From contig DAOTHY010000100.1 in the NCBI GenBank assembly GCA_035447925.1, positions 1-6,824 of the forward strand: a DNA stretch of 6,824 bases, written 5' to 3'. The position numbers and the translations under genes are program-made. This DNA comes from JASUTC01 sp035447925. GTDB taxonomy: Bacteria; Thermotogota; Thermotogae; MWEM01. Below the pieces are notes generated by a model, which saw only the letters and a program-made list of their open reading frames with translations, was not told the DNA's origin and ran no database searches. Below, piece after piece: positions 1-5,876 of the stretch; the stretch's first letter is position 1; each line of letters opens with the position of its first letter.

Positions 1-1334
1 TCAACATGGGCAGTATGGGGGAAAATGTCCAAGGGTTGAATGTTTTCAATGACATAACCCGAATCCACAAGGGTTGAGCAGTCTCTGACCAGGGTTCCCA
101 TGTCACAGGAGCAGTAAAGAATCTTTTTTGGCTTGATTTCAACGATCTTTTCCAAGGCTTGTTTATCGATGCCGGCCCTTGGCGGATCAATGATTAAAGT
201 ATCCGGTTGATCAATATATTCAGACGGTTCCAGGTATTCTTCAACGGATTGTTCAACGATTTCCACATTGGTGATTTTGTTAATCGAACAATTAGCATGA
301 GCCGCCTTCACTGATTCAGGTTGAGATTCGACGAGAATAGCATGTTTGTAAAGAGAGGATAAATAGATTGAAAAAAACCCAACCCCCCCATATAAGTCCA
401 TCAGCAGTTCCTCTTTTTTCGGTTCGACCATTTCTTTAACGGTGTTTAAGAAGATCTTCAACATTTTGGAATTGGTCTGGAAAAAAGACGTCGGAGGAAT
501 GTTGTAGTCAAACCAGTCGATGTGTTCTTGCAGCGTTCCTTTGCCGTAAATGGTTGAATATTCACCGTTCAGCATGGTTTTCTTCCTTGTGAATACGTTG
601 ATGAGCGAATCAATAAATGGGATGTTTTCTTTGATTGACGCCTTGAGCTGTTTGAGTTGTTTGGTGATCTTGAAGGAGGTGATGATGATTAACATGTATT
701 GTCCGGTATATTCAGTCTTTCTGATGGCAATTCCTCTTAAGAAGCCGTTGCGCTTTCTGCTGTGGAAGATGTCATCGGGGGTGAACATGTCGTTGAAGAT
801 CGTTTGAACGGCTTTTCTGATGGTTTCGAATTGATGATCAACGACTTTGCAGCCGATGGGTTCCAAAATGTGATTAGAACCTTTCGCCTTCAATCCCAGG
901 ATGATCTTGCCCTTTTTAATACCACAGGCATACGTCATTTTGTTTCTGGTTTGATAATGGGGTTGTGAAGGAACAAGGTCTCTTAAAAGGTCTGAAGTGC
1001 TGATATTTCCCAATCGCATGAACTGCTCGCTGATGATGGCTTTTTTTGATTGTAACTGAAACGAATAATCCAAATCCAGCCAATCGCAGCCACCGCATTC
1101 TTGAAAAACAGGGCAAGTCGGTTGGTTTCTCTCGGGGATCTTATACCTAAAGGCTTTAACGGCGCCAATGTCATACTGCTTCTTTTGAGTGGTTATTTCT
1201 ACATCCACAATCTCACCGGGATACGCTCCTTCAACGAAAACAGGCTTCCCGGTTTCATCATGGCCCAGTCCCTGACCGCCGTTTAAAAATTTTTCAATGA
1301 TAATATTCTCTTTTATCGCTTGACCCTCCATCAT
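1..1334 (-). CDS. rlmD: 23S rRNA (uracil-C5)-methyltransferase, RlmD/RumA family; C-terminus cut by window edge
   Basis: Predicted SAM-dependent enzyme that methylates C5 of a uridine in 23S rRNA in the cytoplasm. My translation of the reverse strand is open for 444 codons from the ATG at 1334 and runs off the left edge. An N-terminal TRAM-like domain covers about residues 8-62. The [4Fe-4S] cysteines are C74, C80, C83 (Cx5CGGC) and C162. The SAM-binding strand reads DLYGGVG where DLYCGVG is usual. DPPRAG is at 383-388, and the catalytic cysteine is C410 in YCSCDMGTL. The last readable residues, FPHTAHV, are followed by a split GA- codon, expected to be the catalytic Glu of the family's HVE motif, so only a short tail is missing. 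The start is bounded by an in-frame TAG four codons upstream; ATG 1334 overlaps the lipase TGA (ATGA), and ATG 1331 is an alternative. RlmD, RlmC, RlmCD and TrmA-like specificities cannot be separated by eye, although the Fe-S motif argues against TrmA. Confidence 0.93.
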   Translation of the reverse strand, partial: MMEGQAIKENIIIEKFLNGGQGLGHDETGKPVFVEGAYPGEIVDVEITTQKKQYDIGAVKAFRYKIPERNQPTCPVFQECGGCDWLDLDYSFQLQSKKAIISEQFMRLGNISTSDLLRDLVPSQPHYQTRNKMTYACGIKKGKIILGLKAKGSNHILEPIGCKVVDHQFETIRKAVQTIFNDMFTPDDIFHSRKRNGFLRGIAIRKTEYTGQYMLIIITSFKITKQLKQLKASIKENIPFIDSLINVFTRKKTMLNGEYSTIYGKGTLQEHIDWFDYNIPPTSFFQTNSKMLKIFLNTVKEMVEPKKEELLMDLYGGVGFFSIYLSSLYKHAILVESQPESVKAAHANCSINKITNVEIVEQSVEEYLEPSEYIDQPDTLIIDPPRAGIDKQALEKIVEIKPKKILYCSCDMGTLVRDCSTLVDSGYVIENIQPLDIFPHTAHV

Positions 1335-2152
1335 AGATTGGTCCTAAACCATCCAATGATGTCCTGTCTGAACTGATCGCCGTGTTCTGGGTCGTAGATG
1401 GTCTCGTGATATGCACCCGGATATTTTGAGAGCACTTTGTTTTCGCTGCCGATTTGATCGAAAAATTCATCGGTGTTATCCGGTGGAACGACTTTGTCTG
1501 ACATCCCCTTTAGTAGCAGTAAAGGCGTCTTGATTGTCGATGCCTTCTGATTGACGGTTTGGATGTTTTCGTAAAGGCTCAAAGCGAGTTTTAAACTCAC
1601 TTTAGGGTGAACCAGTTTATCGGTTGAATAATCAGAAACCTCGGTCGGATTTCTTGAAATGTCTTCGTGTTTGATCGCATTATCCAGTGTTACAAATGGC
1701 AGTAATCTTGCCAACCCTTTGTTCTTTTCCATTCTTTTTTCCGTTTCAGCATCAACGATGATAGCTGGAGCAGAAATTGCAGCGGCATAGAATGCCTGGG
1801 GGTTTTCCTGGAGGTATCTCAGGCCAATCAACCCTCCCAGACTATGGCCGAATAAGGCCATCGGGAGGTGTGAATGTTCTGAAGACATCTGTTTTTTCAT
1901 CAGTTCGATGATTTGAAAGGTCGTTTCAACTGAGGTATGCCCTCTGATTCCCGAACTTTTGCCATGACCCAGATTGTCAAATCCATAGACGACTAATCGG
2001 TGTTCATTCATCTGCCTGGCAAACCGCTCATATCTGTCAATATGCTCACCCAGTCCGTGAACGATTAAAACGCATGCCAACGGATCGGTACAATCATAAG
2101 AAACGGTATACAACGATTTTCTTCCAAATTTTATCTGTTCAGTCTTTTTCAT
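1331..2152 (-). CDS. Alpha/beta-hydrolase, monoacylglycerol lipase / lysophospholipase type
   Basis: A 273-residue alpha/beta-hydrolase fold enzyme of the serine aminopeptidase S33 / monoacylglycerol lipase group, which hydrolyses ester bonds in monoglycerides or lysophospholipids. The oxyanion-hole HG motif is at residues 32-33 (VHGLGEH), followed by DNLGHGKSSG at 59-68, typical of this group. The nucleophile elbow GHSLGG contains Ser104. Asp219 in KGMSDKVVPP and His249 in YPGAYHE complete the triad. Length matches the family (about 260-310). There is no signal peptide or membrane segment, so it is probably cytoplasmic or peripheral. The start is supported by an AAGGAG site 8 nt upstream. 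It is the first gene of a pair with the rRNA methyltransferase. The true substrate cannot be determined from sequence; a general carboxylesterase or a PldB-like phospholipase is possible. Confidence 0.92.
   Translation of the reverse strand: MKKTEQIKFGRKSLYTVSYDCTDPLACVLIVHGLGEHIDRYERFARQMNEHRLVVYGFDNLGHGKSSGIRGHTSVETTFQIIELMKKQMSSEHSHLPMALFGHSLGGLIGLRYLQENPQAFYAAAISAPAIIVDAETEKRMEKNKGLARLLPFVTLDNAIKHEDISRNPTEVSDYSTDKLVHPKVSLKLALSLYENIQTVNQKASTIKTPLLLLKGMSDKVVPPDNTDEFFDQIGSENKVLSKYPGAYHETIYDPEHGDQFRQDIIGWFRTNL
1342..1345 (-). promoter_or_regulatory. Ribosome binding site of the rlmD-like gene, inside the lipase 3' end
   Basis: On the minus strand AGGA lies 7 nt before the ATG at 1334, within the last codons of the lipase gene. 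Together with the ATGA overlap it favours 1334 over 1331 as the start and suggests coupled or re-initiated translation. Confidence 0.5.
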
Positions 2153-2160
2153 CTTTCTTG

Positions 2161-2166
2161 CTCCTT
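2161..2166 (-). promoter_or_regulatory. Ribosome binding site of the lipase gene
   Basis: The minus strand reads AAGGAG here, 8 nt before the ATG at 2152. This is a near-consensus Shine-Dalgarno sequence and fixes the lipase start. Confidence 0.8.
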
Positions 2167-2183
2167 TTAATGGATATTCGGAT

Positions 2184-2212
2184 ATTTTAACACAGTAACT
2201 GATTTAAACCAA
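2184..2212 (-). promoter_or_regulatory. Probable sigma-70/sigma-A promoter of the lipase-rlmD unit
   Basis: On the minus strand there is a weak -35 box TTGGTT (2212-2207), a 17-nt spacer, and a -10 box TAAAAT (2189-2184, 5 of 6 to consensus) preceded by TG and one base, giving an extended -10 element. The expected transcript start is near 2177, leaving a leader of about 25 nt with the ribosome binding site inside it. A 9-bp perfect dyad CAGTAACTG (2193-2201) sits in the spacer and could be an operator, though at that length it may be chance. Confidence 0.6.
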
Positions 2213-2231
2213 GAAACAATGAACTTTTGTA

Positions 2232-2270
2232 ATGCTTGCCTGTATGACCACGTATTATGTAGGCTTGCAT
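2232..2270. repeat. Imperfect inverted repeat in the divergent intergenic region
   Basis: ATGCTTGCCT (2232-2241) faces AGGCTTGCAT (2261-2270). The arms pair as ATGC/GCAT, then a TT/TT mismatch, then GCCT/AGGC. Pairing can continue inward (GTATGA with TTATGT) using three G-T pairs, leaving a 7-nt loop at 2248-2254. It lies upstream of the lipase promoter and upstream of the large plus-strand gene, so it could be a regulator-binding dyad. No T-run follows on either strand, so it is not a terminator. Confidence 0.4.
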
Positions 2271-2337
2271 CAATTTGATTATCTCATACATTGCACAATA
2301 TTGTTTATAATAATATTAAAATAAGAATATATTTCTG

Positions 2338-2374
2338 TTAACACAATCTATAATGGCCGTTATCAGTGTATAAT
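2338..2374 (+). promoter_or_regulatory. Candidate promoter region of the large surface-protein gene
   Basis: Two perfect -10-like boxes TATAAT occur at 2349-2354 and 2369-2374, both extended to TATAATGG and exactly 20 bp apart. The downstream box would start transcription near 2381 and give a leader of about 44 nt. Neither has a good -35 at 16-18 bp. TTAACA at 2338-2343 (5 of 6 to TTGACA) instead pairs at 17 bp with the weak TATCAG at 2361-2366. The region is so AT-rich (about 2296-2336) that chance matches are likely; which box is used is uncertain. Confidence 0.35.
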
Positions 2375-2411
2375 GGTGTGGGGTATCATAGCAAGTTTTT
2401 TTCTTTCAATT

Positions 2412-2415
2412 GGAG
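2412..2415 (+). promoter_or_regulatory. Ribosome binding site deciding the start of the surface-protein gene
   Basis: GGAG lies 9 nt before the GTG at 2425 and 6 nt before an in-frame TTG at 2422. GTG is the stronger start codon and gives a protein beginning M-K-K, a typical signal-peptide n-region, so 2425 is preferred. The ATG at 2418 is out of frame. Confidence 0.55.
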
Positions 2416-2424
2416 TGATGTTTG

Positions 2425-5400
2425 GTGAAAAAGATATTATATATCTTATTTCCCGTTATTGCCGCTATTGTTATTGCGCTTATTTCCTGCCAGTTTGCCA
2501 TAAACACTCCCGATTTGCCTGTATTGAAGACGCCTGGGGACAAGGCGGCGGCTGTATCTTTAAAACCGTTATTTGAATGGGAAAAAGATGCCAAGGCTGA
2601 GGATGTGGTTTATACATTCAGATTATACAGGGTGACTAACGGGGGGACTGAATTAGTTTTACAAGCGGAAGATGTCAAGGGGAGTCAGTATCAGCTGACT
2701 GAGGAGTTATCGCCTTCTCAATCTTATTCTTGGGAAATTTCTTTTGCCACAAAATTGAATAAAAGGGGTACTTCCGGAGAGCATTTTTTTACTACCAGAG
2801 ACCTTGCGCAGCTGGTGTTTGAGCTGCCCGATGCTTCTGTGGAAGAAAACAGTGTCATCAACATTGATTTACAAAGCTTTTTATTGGATCAAGAAGAAGC
2901 AGAGATTAATTTTGAATTGTTGTCAGGTCCGGGAAAGGTTGAAGACGGATTTTATTCTTTTAACCCCCAATATGAAGATGCCGGTAACTATGTGGTTGAA
3001 ATACTTGCCTCGGATTCGATTCGGAGAATCAAAACTGAATTTGAATTGACTGTAAAAGACCGTTATCGACCGCCTGTTGTAAAAAATCTTCAAGAGGCTT
3101 TTGAAGTCAATCAAGGGGAGCAAATAGTCGTAGATCTGAAAAGTAAAGTAATAAATCCGGAATCAAACCCTTTGCGTTTTATTTTGGCTCAAGGTCCAGG
3201 CGAAATCAAAGATGGCGTTTATTACCTTCAACCGGACTTCTCAAAGAAAGGAAGACAACAGGTCAAGATAATTATTGAAGACCCGGCAACACAATTGGAA
3301 GTTGATTTTCATGTCGTAATACATGCCGTCAACCGAAGTCCGGCCTTTGGGTTGATTCCCATTCAAGAAGCGATCGAAGCTCAGCCGTTTATGATGGACT
3401 TAACGGAGTTTATCATCGATCCTGATGGAGATGCTTTGACCTTTTTGAAAACAGGCGGACCCGGACTGCTGTCAGCGGAGGGATTATTTTCGTATCAGCC
3501 TGATCATGAAGCAGCAGGAGACTATACCGTTGATTTCAAAGTGTCTGATGGCGTGAACATCATTGACGATGAATTCTTACTGACTGTTAAGAATACCAAC
3601 AGAAAACCGCAGCCAATTGAAGCATCAAAAACGATAACCCATGATTTAAAAGAAGCGCAACCTTTCAAAATAGACCTTTCATCGCTTTACATCGACCCGG
3701 ATAAAGATACGCTAATTTACAGGCTGGTCCAAGGACCTGGCAATATTCAGGATAACATGTATCACTTTGAACCGGATTTTAATTCTCACGGGCAACAGGA
3801 AATCGTTATCGAAATTGATGATGGAAAGGCGATACTGCTCAGCCGACATGTCCTGAACATCGAAAACATCAACAGGGTCCCTGAATTAGTGATTGACGAG
3901 AGTGCCATCAGTCAGCCAACGGCAAAACGGGATGATTTTCGGATCGACTGGGACTCTTTTGATCCCGATAATGAGCAGATCACCTTTAATGTCTATTTTT
4001 CAGATTATCAACCCCCTTCTCTTTGTGCAACGAATTTAACGGCCCAATCGTTTTCACCTTACGAATGGGGGATAAAACTGGAACCCGGGAAGAAATACTA
4101 TTGGAAGATAGAAGCGATAGATGAATCCGGCTCTAAAACAACATCGTCGCTGCAATCCATTGTCTTGGAAAATGATCCGCCGAAACAACCCTTATTGACA
4201 ACAAAAACACATGAAAAAAAGGCCATCGGCATGCCATACACCATCAAGTGGGTTTGTTCCGATGATGATGATGCCCTGGGGCATCATTACACTCTCTATT
4301 TAGGCGAATCGCCGGAATTGCTAACGGTTATTGAACAAGGGTTGATAGAACAGGAATACACTTTCAAGAATCTGAAGCAAGGAAAAACTTATTATTTCCA
4401 AATCAAGGTGGAAGATCCCCACGGGGGAGTTAACGAGTCACAGTTAATGACTCTCAGTGTAAAACAGCCCCCGCAGCCCCCGGAATTTTCATTTGATAGC
4501 AATGAACAACCGCTCTTTGCGGCAACAGATGTTGTCCTTCAATGGAACATGCCGCAAAGCAATGACGATGAACCGTTAACCTTTGATGTTTACTTGGGTA
4601 CTTCAAAGGAACGGTTGCGGTTGGTGGAAAAAGATACAACGGAGACCCGTTTTTCTCCACCGGCTTTGACTGGAAACACTCATTATTTCTGGCAGGTCAT
4701 CGTCAAGGACGAATACGGTCTGTCATCATCGAGTCCTATTATGGCGTTTGAAACCAGTGAAGGTCCCGGATCCGTTCTTTGGTCCTATGCGGTCAAGTAC
4801 GATATCCGTTCCAGTCCTGCTATTTCAAATGATGGGATGATCGTTTTCGGGGCAGATGATAATTATTTGTATGCAATCAATCAGGAAGGCGAATTAGAAT
4901 GGAAATTCAACTGTTCAAATGTTGTCTATCCAAGTCCCACTATCGGTTCTGACGGTACGATTTATGTGGCAGCAGGCCATCAATCCATTTATGCCGTTGA
5001 TCCTGAAGGCAACATGTTATGGCACAAAGAGATTTCATCGGGGTGCTATTCCAGTCCCGCTGTTGATCGAGATGGTGTGGTCTATATTGGTGATTCCGCA
5101 GGCTTGCTCCACGCAATTTCCCGGAGTGGCGAAACACTGTGGACTTTTCAGGCAGCGGACGAGATTCGTTCCAGCCCTTCTATTGGACTGTCCGGAACCA
5201 TCTATTTCGGCTCTGACGACCACCATTTATATGCTCTCAACAAAGATGGAACCTTAAAATGGTCCTATCAAACCGATGGTTTTATCCGTTCCAGTCCGGC
5301 GCTTGACAGTCAAGAAAGGGTCTATTTCGGCTCATTCGATGGAAGCCTCTATGTTTTAAACCATAGAGGTGCCTTGATCTGGAAATTTCAAACCGGTTCC

Positions 5401-5805
5401 CAGCTTCGTTCCAGCCCGTCGGTTTATTACGATGGAACGGTTTATATCGGTGCTTTTGATGGCAAGCTGTATGCTATTGACCAAGAAGGCCGGAAGAAAT
5501 GGGCATATGCCGTTGAAGAAGGCCCCTTCTGGTCTTCCAGTCCGGCAATCGGTGATGATGGAACGATTTATGTGGGAACTTGGGAAAAACGAATCCTTGC
5601 CATTGATTCAAATGGGGATCTGAGGTGGCAGTTGGAGGTTGATGATTACATCAAATCCAGCCCGGTAATCGATTCCGGCGGTTCTCTTTACATCGGGACA
5701 TATGGTGCAAAGCTGCTTTCGATTGCCACAGACAGCCAAGGTCTTTCCAAAGATTCCCCATGGCCGATGTTTAGAAAAGATGCCAAACACACAGCCTGTC
5801 AATAG
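2425..5805 (+). CDS. Large mosaic lipoprotein: Fn3-like and cadherin/Ig-like modules plus C-terminal eight-bladed PQQ-like beta-propeller
   Basis: A 1126-residue protein predicted to be exported and anchored at the cell surface. Residues 1-22 form a signal with KK, a hydrophobic core and a lipobox-like LISC, so Cys22 may be lipidated. Seen next: a Fn3-like domain (about 28-126); four cadherin/Ig-like modules (127-217, 218-306, 307-395, 396-486), each with a GPG turn and mostly an acidic strand such as DPDGD or DPDKD that may bind calcium; and three Fn3-like modules (487-586, 587-686, 687-783) with a GKxYYW/F-type strand. Then comes a propeller (784-1106) of eight blades of about 40 residues, each with W at the start, an SSP motif (PSP in blade 2), a DGxxYxG-type strand (variable) and LYAI or similar. 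The tail SPWPMFRKDAKHTACQ is common in PQQ-like repeat proteins. There is no haem motif (CxxCH) or vicinal Cys pair, so it is probably a binding scaffold, not a quinoprotein dehydrogenase. The ligand is unknown; adhesion or polysaccharide binding is conceivable. No sortase signal. Confidence 0.88.
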   Translation: MKKILYILFPVIAAIVIALISCQFAINTPDLPVLKTPGDKAAAVSLKPLFEWEKDAKAEDVVYTFRLYRVTNGGTELVLQAEDVKGSQYQLTEELSPSQSYSWEISFATKLNKRGTSGEHFFTTRDLAQLVFELPDASVEENSVINIDLQSFLLDQEEAEINFELLSGPGKVEDGFYSFNPQYEDAGNYVVEILASDSIRRIKTEFELTVKDRYRPPVVKNLQEAFEVNQGEQIVVDLKSKVINPESNPLRFILAQGPGEIKDGVYYLQPDFSKKGRQQVKIIIEDPATQLEVDFHVVIHAVNRSPAFGLIPIQEAIEAQPFMMDLTEFIIDPDGDALTFLKTGGPGLLSAEGLFSYQPDHEAAGDYTVDFKVSDGVNIIDDEFLLTVKNTNRKPQPIEASKTITHDLKEAQPFKIDLSSLYIDPDKDTLIYRLVQGPGNIQDNMYHFEPDFNSHGQQEIVIEIDDGKAILLSRHVLNIENINRVPELVIDESAISQPTAKRDDFRIDWDSFDPDNEQITFNVYFSDYQPPSLCATNLTAQSFSPYEWGIKLEPGKKYYWKIEAIDESGSKTTSSLQSIVLENDPPKQPLLTTKTHEKKAIGMPYTIKWVCSDDDDALGHHYTLYLGESPELLTVIEQGLIEQEYTFKNLKQGKTYYFQIKVEDPHGGVNESQLMTLSVKQPPQPPEFSFDSNEQPLFAATDVVLQWNMPQSNDDEPLTFDVYLGTSKERLRLVEKDTTETRFSPPALTGNTHYFWQVIVKDEYGLSSSSPIMAFETSEGPGSVLWSYAVKYDIRSSPAISNDGMIVFGADDNYLYAINQEGELEWKFNCSNVVYPSPTIGSDGTIYVAAGHQSIYAVDPEGNMLWHKEISSGCYSSPAVDRDGVVYIGDSAGLLHAISRSGETLWTFQAADEIRSSPSIGLSGTIYFGSDDHHLYALNKDGTLKWSYQTDGFIRSSPALDSQERVYFGSFDGSLYVLNHRGALIWKFQTGSQLRSSPSVYYDGTVYIGAFDGKLYAIDQEGRKKWAYAVEEGPFWSSSPAIGDDGTIYVGTWEKRILAIDSNGDLRWQLEVDDYIKSSPVIDSGGSLYIGTYGAKLLSIATDSQGLSKDSPWPMFRKDAKHTACQ
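2803..3882 (+). repeat. Four tandem cadherin/Ig-like coding modules
   Basis: Four consecutive coding modules of 273, 267, 267 and 273 bp begin at 2803, 3076, 3343 and 3610. Each carries a Gly-Pro-Gly turn (codons at 2926, 3193, 3457 and 3733) followed about ten residues later by an aromatic-rich strand and, in modules 2-4, a PD pair. Similarity is clear in protein but weak in DNA, which suggests old duplications. Confidence 0.65.
4780..5751 (+). repeat. Tandem 120-bp repeats encoding beta-propeller blades
   Basis: The blade-initial Trp codons lie at 4780, 4900, 5020, 5140, 5260, 5380, 5500 and 5626, so seven starts are exactly 120 bp apart and the last interval is 126 bp. CGTTCCAG followed by C or T and CC recurs at 4807, 5167, 5287 and 5407 in the same register, with close variants in the other blades. 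This is a protein-coding repeat, not CRISPR or satellite DNA. Confidence 0.85.
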
Positions 5806-5828
5806 TGATCAAGCAATTAAATTCAGAC

Positions 5829-5860
5829 AAAAGGTGGACGAACATGTCTGCCTTTTTTTT
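5829..5860 (+). terminator. Rho-independent terminator-like hairpin between the surface-protein gene and the ABC operon
   Basis: GGTGGAC (5833-5839), a 6-nt loop GAACAT, and GTCTGCC (5846-5852) form a 7-bp stem with two G-T pairs. It is followed directly by eight T's (5853-5860), and flanking A's at 5829-5832 can pair with the first T's. It lies 24 nt after the TAG of the surface-protein gene and 6 nt before the ATPase ribosome binding site. It probably ends the upstream transcript, or acts as an attenuator for the ATPase gene, since little room is left for a promoter after it. Confidence 0.65.
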
Positions 5861-5865
5861 AAGCC

Positions 5866-5869
5866 GGAG
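5866..5869 (+). promoter_or_regulatory. Ribosome binding site deciding the ATPase start
   Basis: GGAG sits 7 nt before the ATG at 5877, giving a protein that begins MLQVERLKKFYG, the usual beginning of this ATPase family. This is preferred to the in-frame ATG at 5844, which is preceded by AGGTGG but lies within the terminator-like hairpin, and to the GTG at 5805, which has no ribosome binding site. Confidence 0.7.
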
Positions 5870-5876
5870 TGATGTA

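Noticed and set aside
371..389. G-quadruplex on the minus strand
   Set aside because: Only one G7 and one G3 run occur close together before a T7 run, which is insufficient for a typical four-tract structure.
550..1286. Open frames on the plus strand at 550-807, 762-968 and 1101-1286, and on the minus strand at 916-1116 and 983-1174
   Set aside because: All lie over the methyltransferase gene, whose full frame shows Fe-S cysteines, the SAM motif and catalytic residues. They have no recognisable domains and are shadows.
2373..2594. Short open frames at 2373-2576 (plus) and 2406-2594 (minus)
   Set aside because: They overlap the signal peptide and first domain of the surface protein in other frames, have no supported ribosome binding site and no recognisable content.
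4919..5257. A 112-residue open frame on the plus strand within the propeller
   Set aside because: It is an out-of-frame reading of the 120-bp repeats, whose length multiple of three keeps alternative frames open; the propeller frame is clearly the coding one.
4780..5751. Regularly spaced repeats considered as a CRISPR-like array
   Set aside because: The 120-bp period is an in-frame multiple of 40 codons with blade motifs conserved in protein and variable in DNA; there are no identical repeats with unique spacers.
2425..5805. Surface protein considered as a PQQ-dependent alcohol or glucose dehydrogenase
   Set aside because: No CxxCH haem motif and no adjacent cysteine pair are seen, and the propeller is the C-terminal part of a modular surface protein, unlike those enzymes.
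5805..5876. Extension of the ABC ATPase to the GTG at 5805 (one-base overlap with the surface-protein stop)
   Set aside because: No ribosome binding site precedes it and the added residues resemble no ATPase N-terminus; the ATG at 5877 has GGAG at 7 nt and starts at the conserved family beginning.
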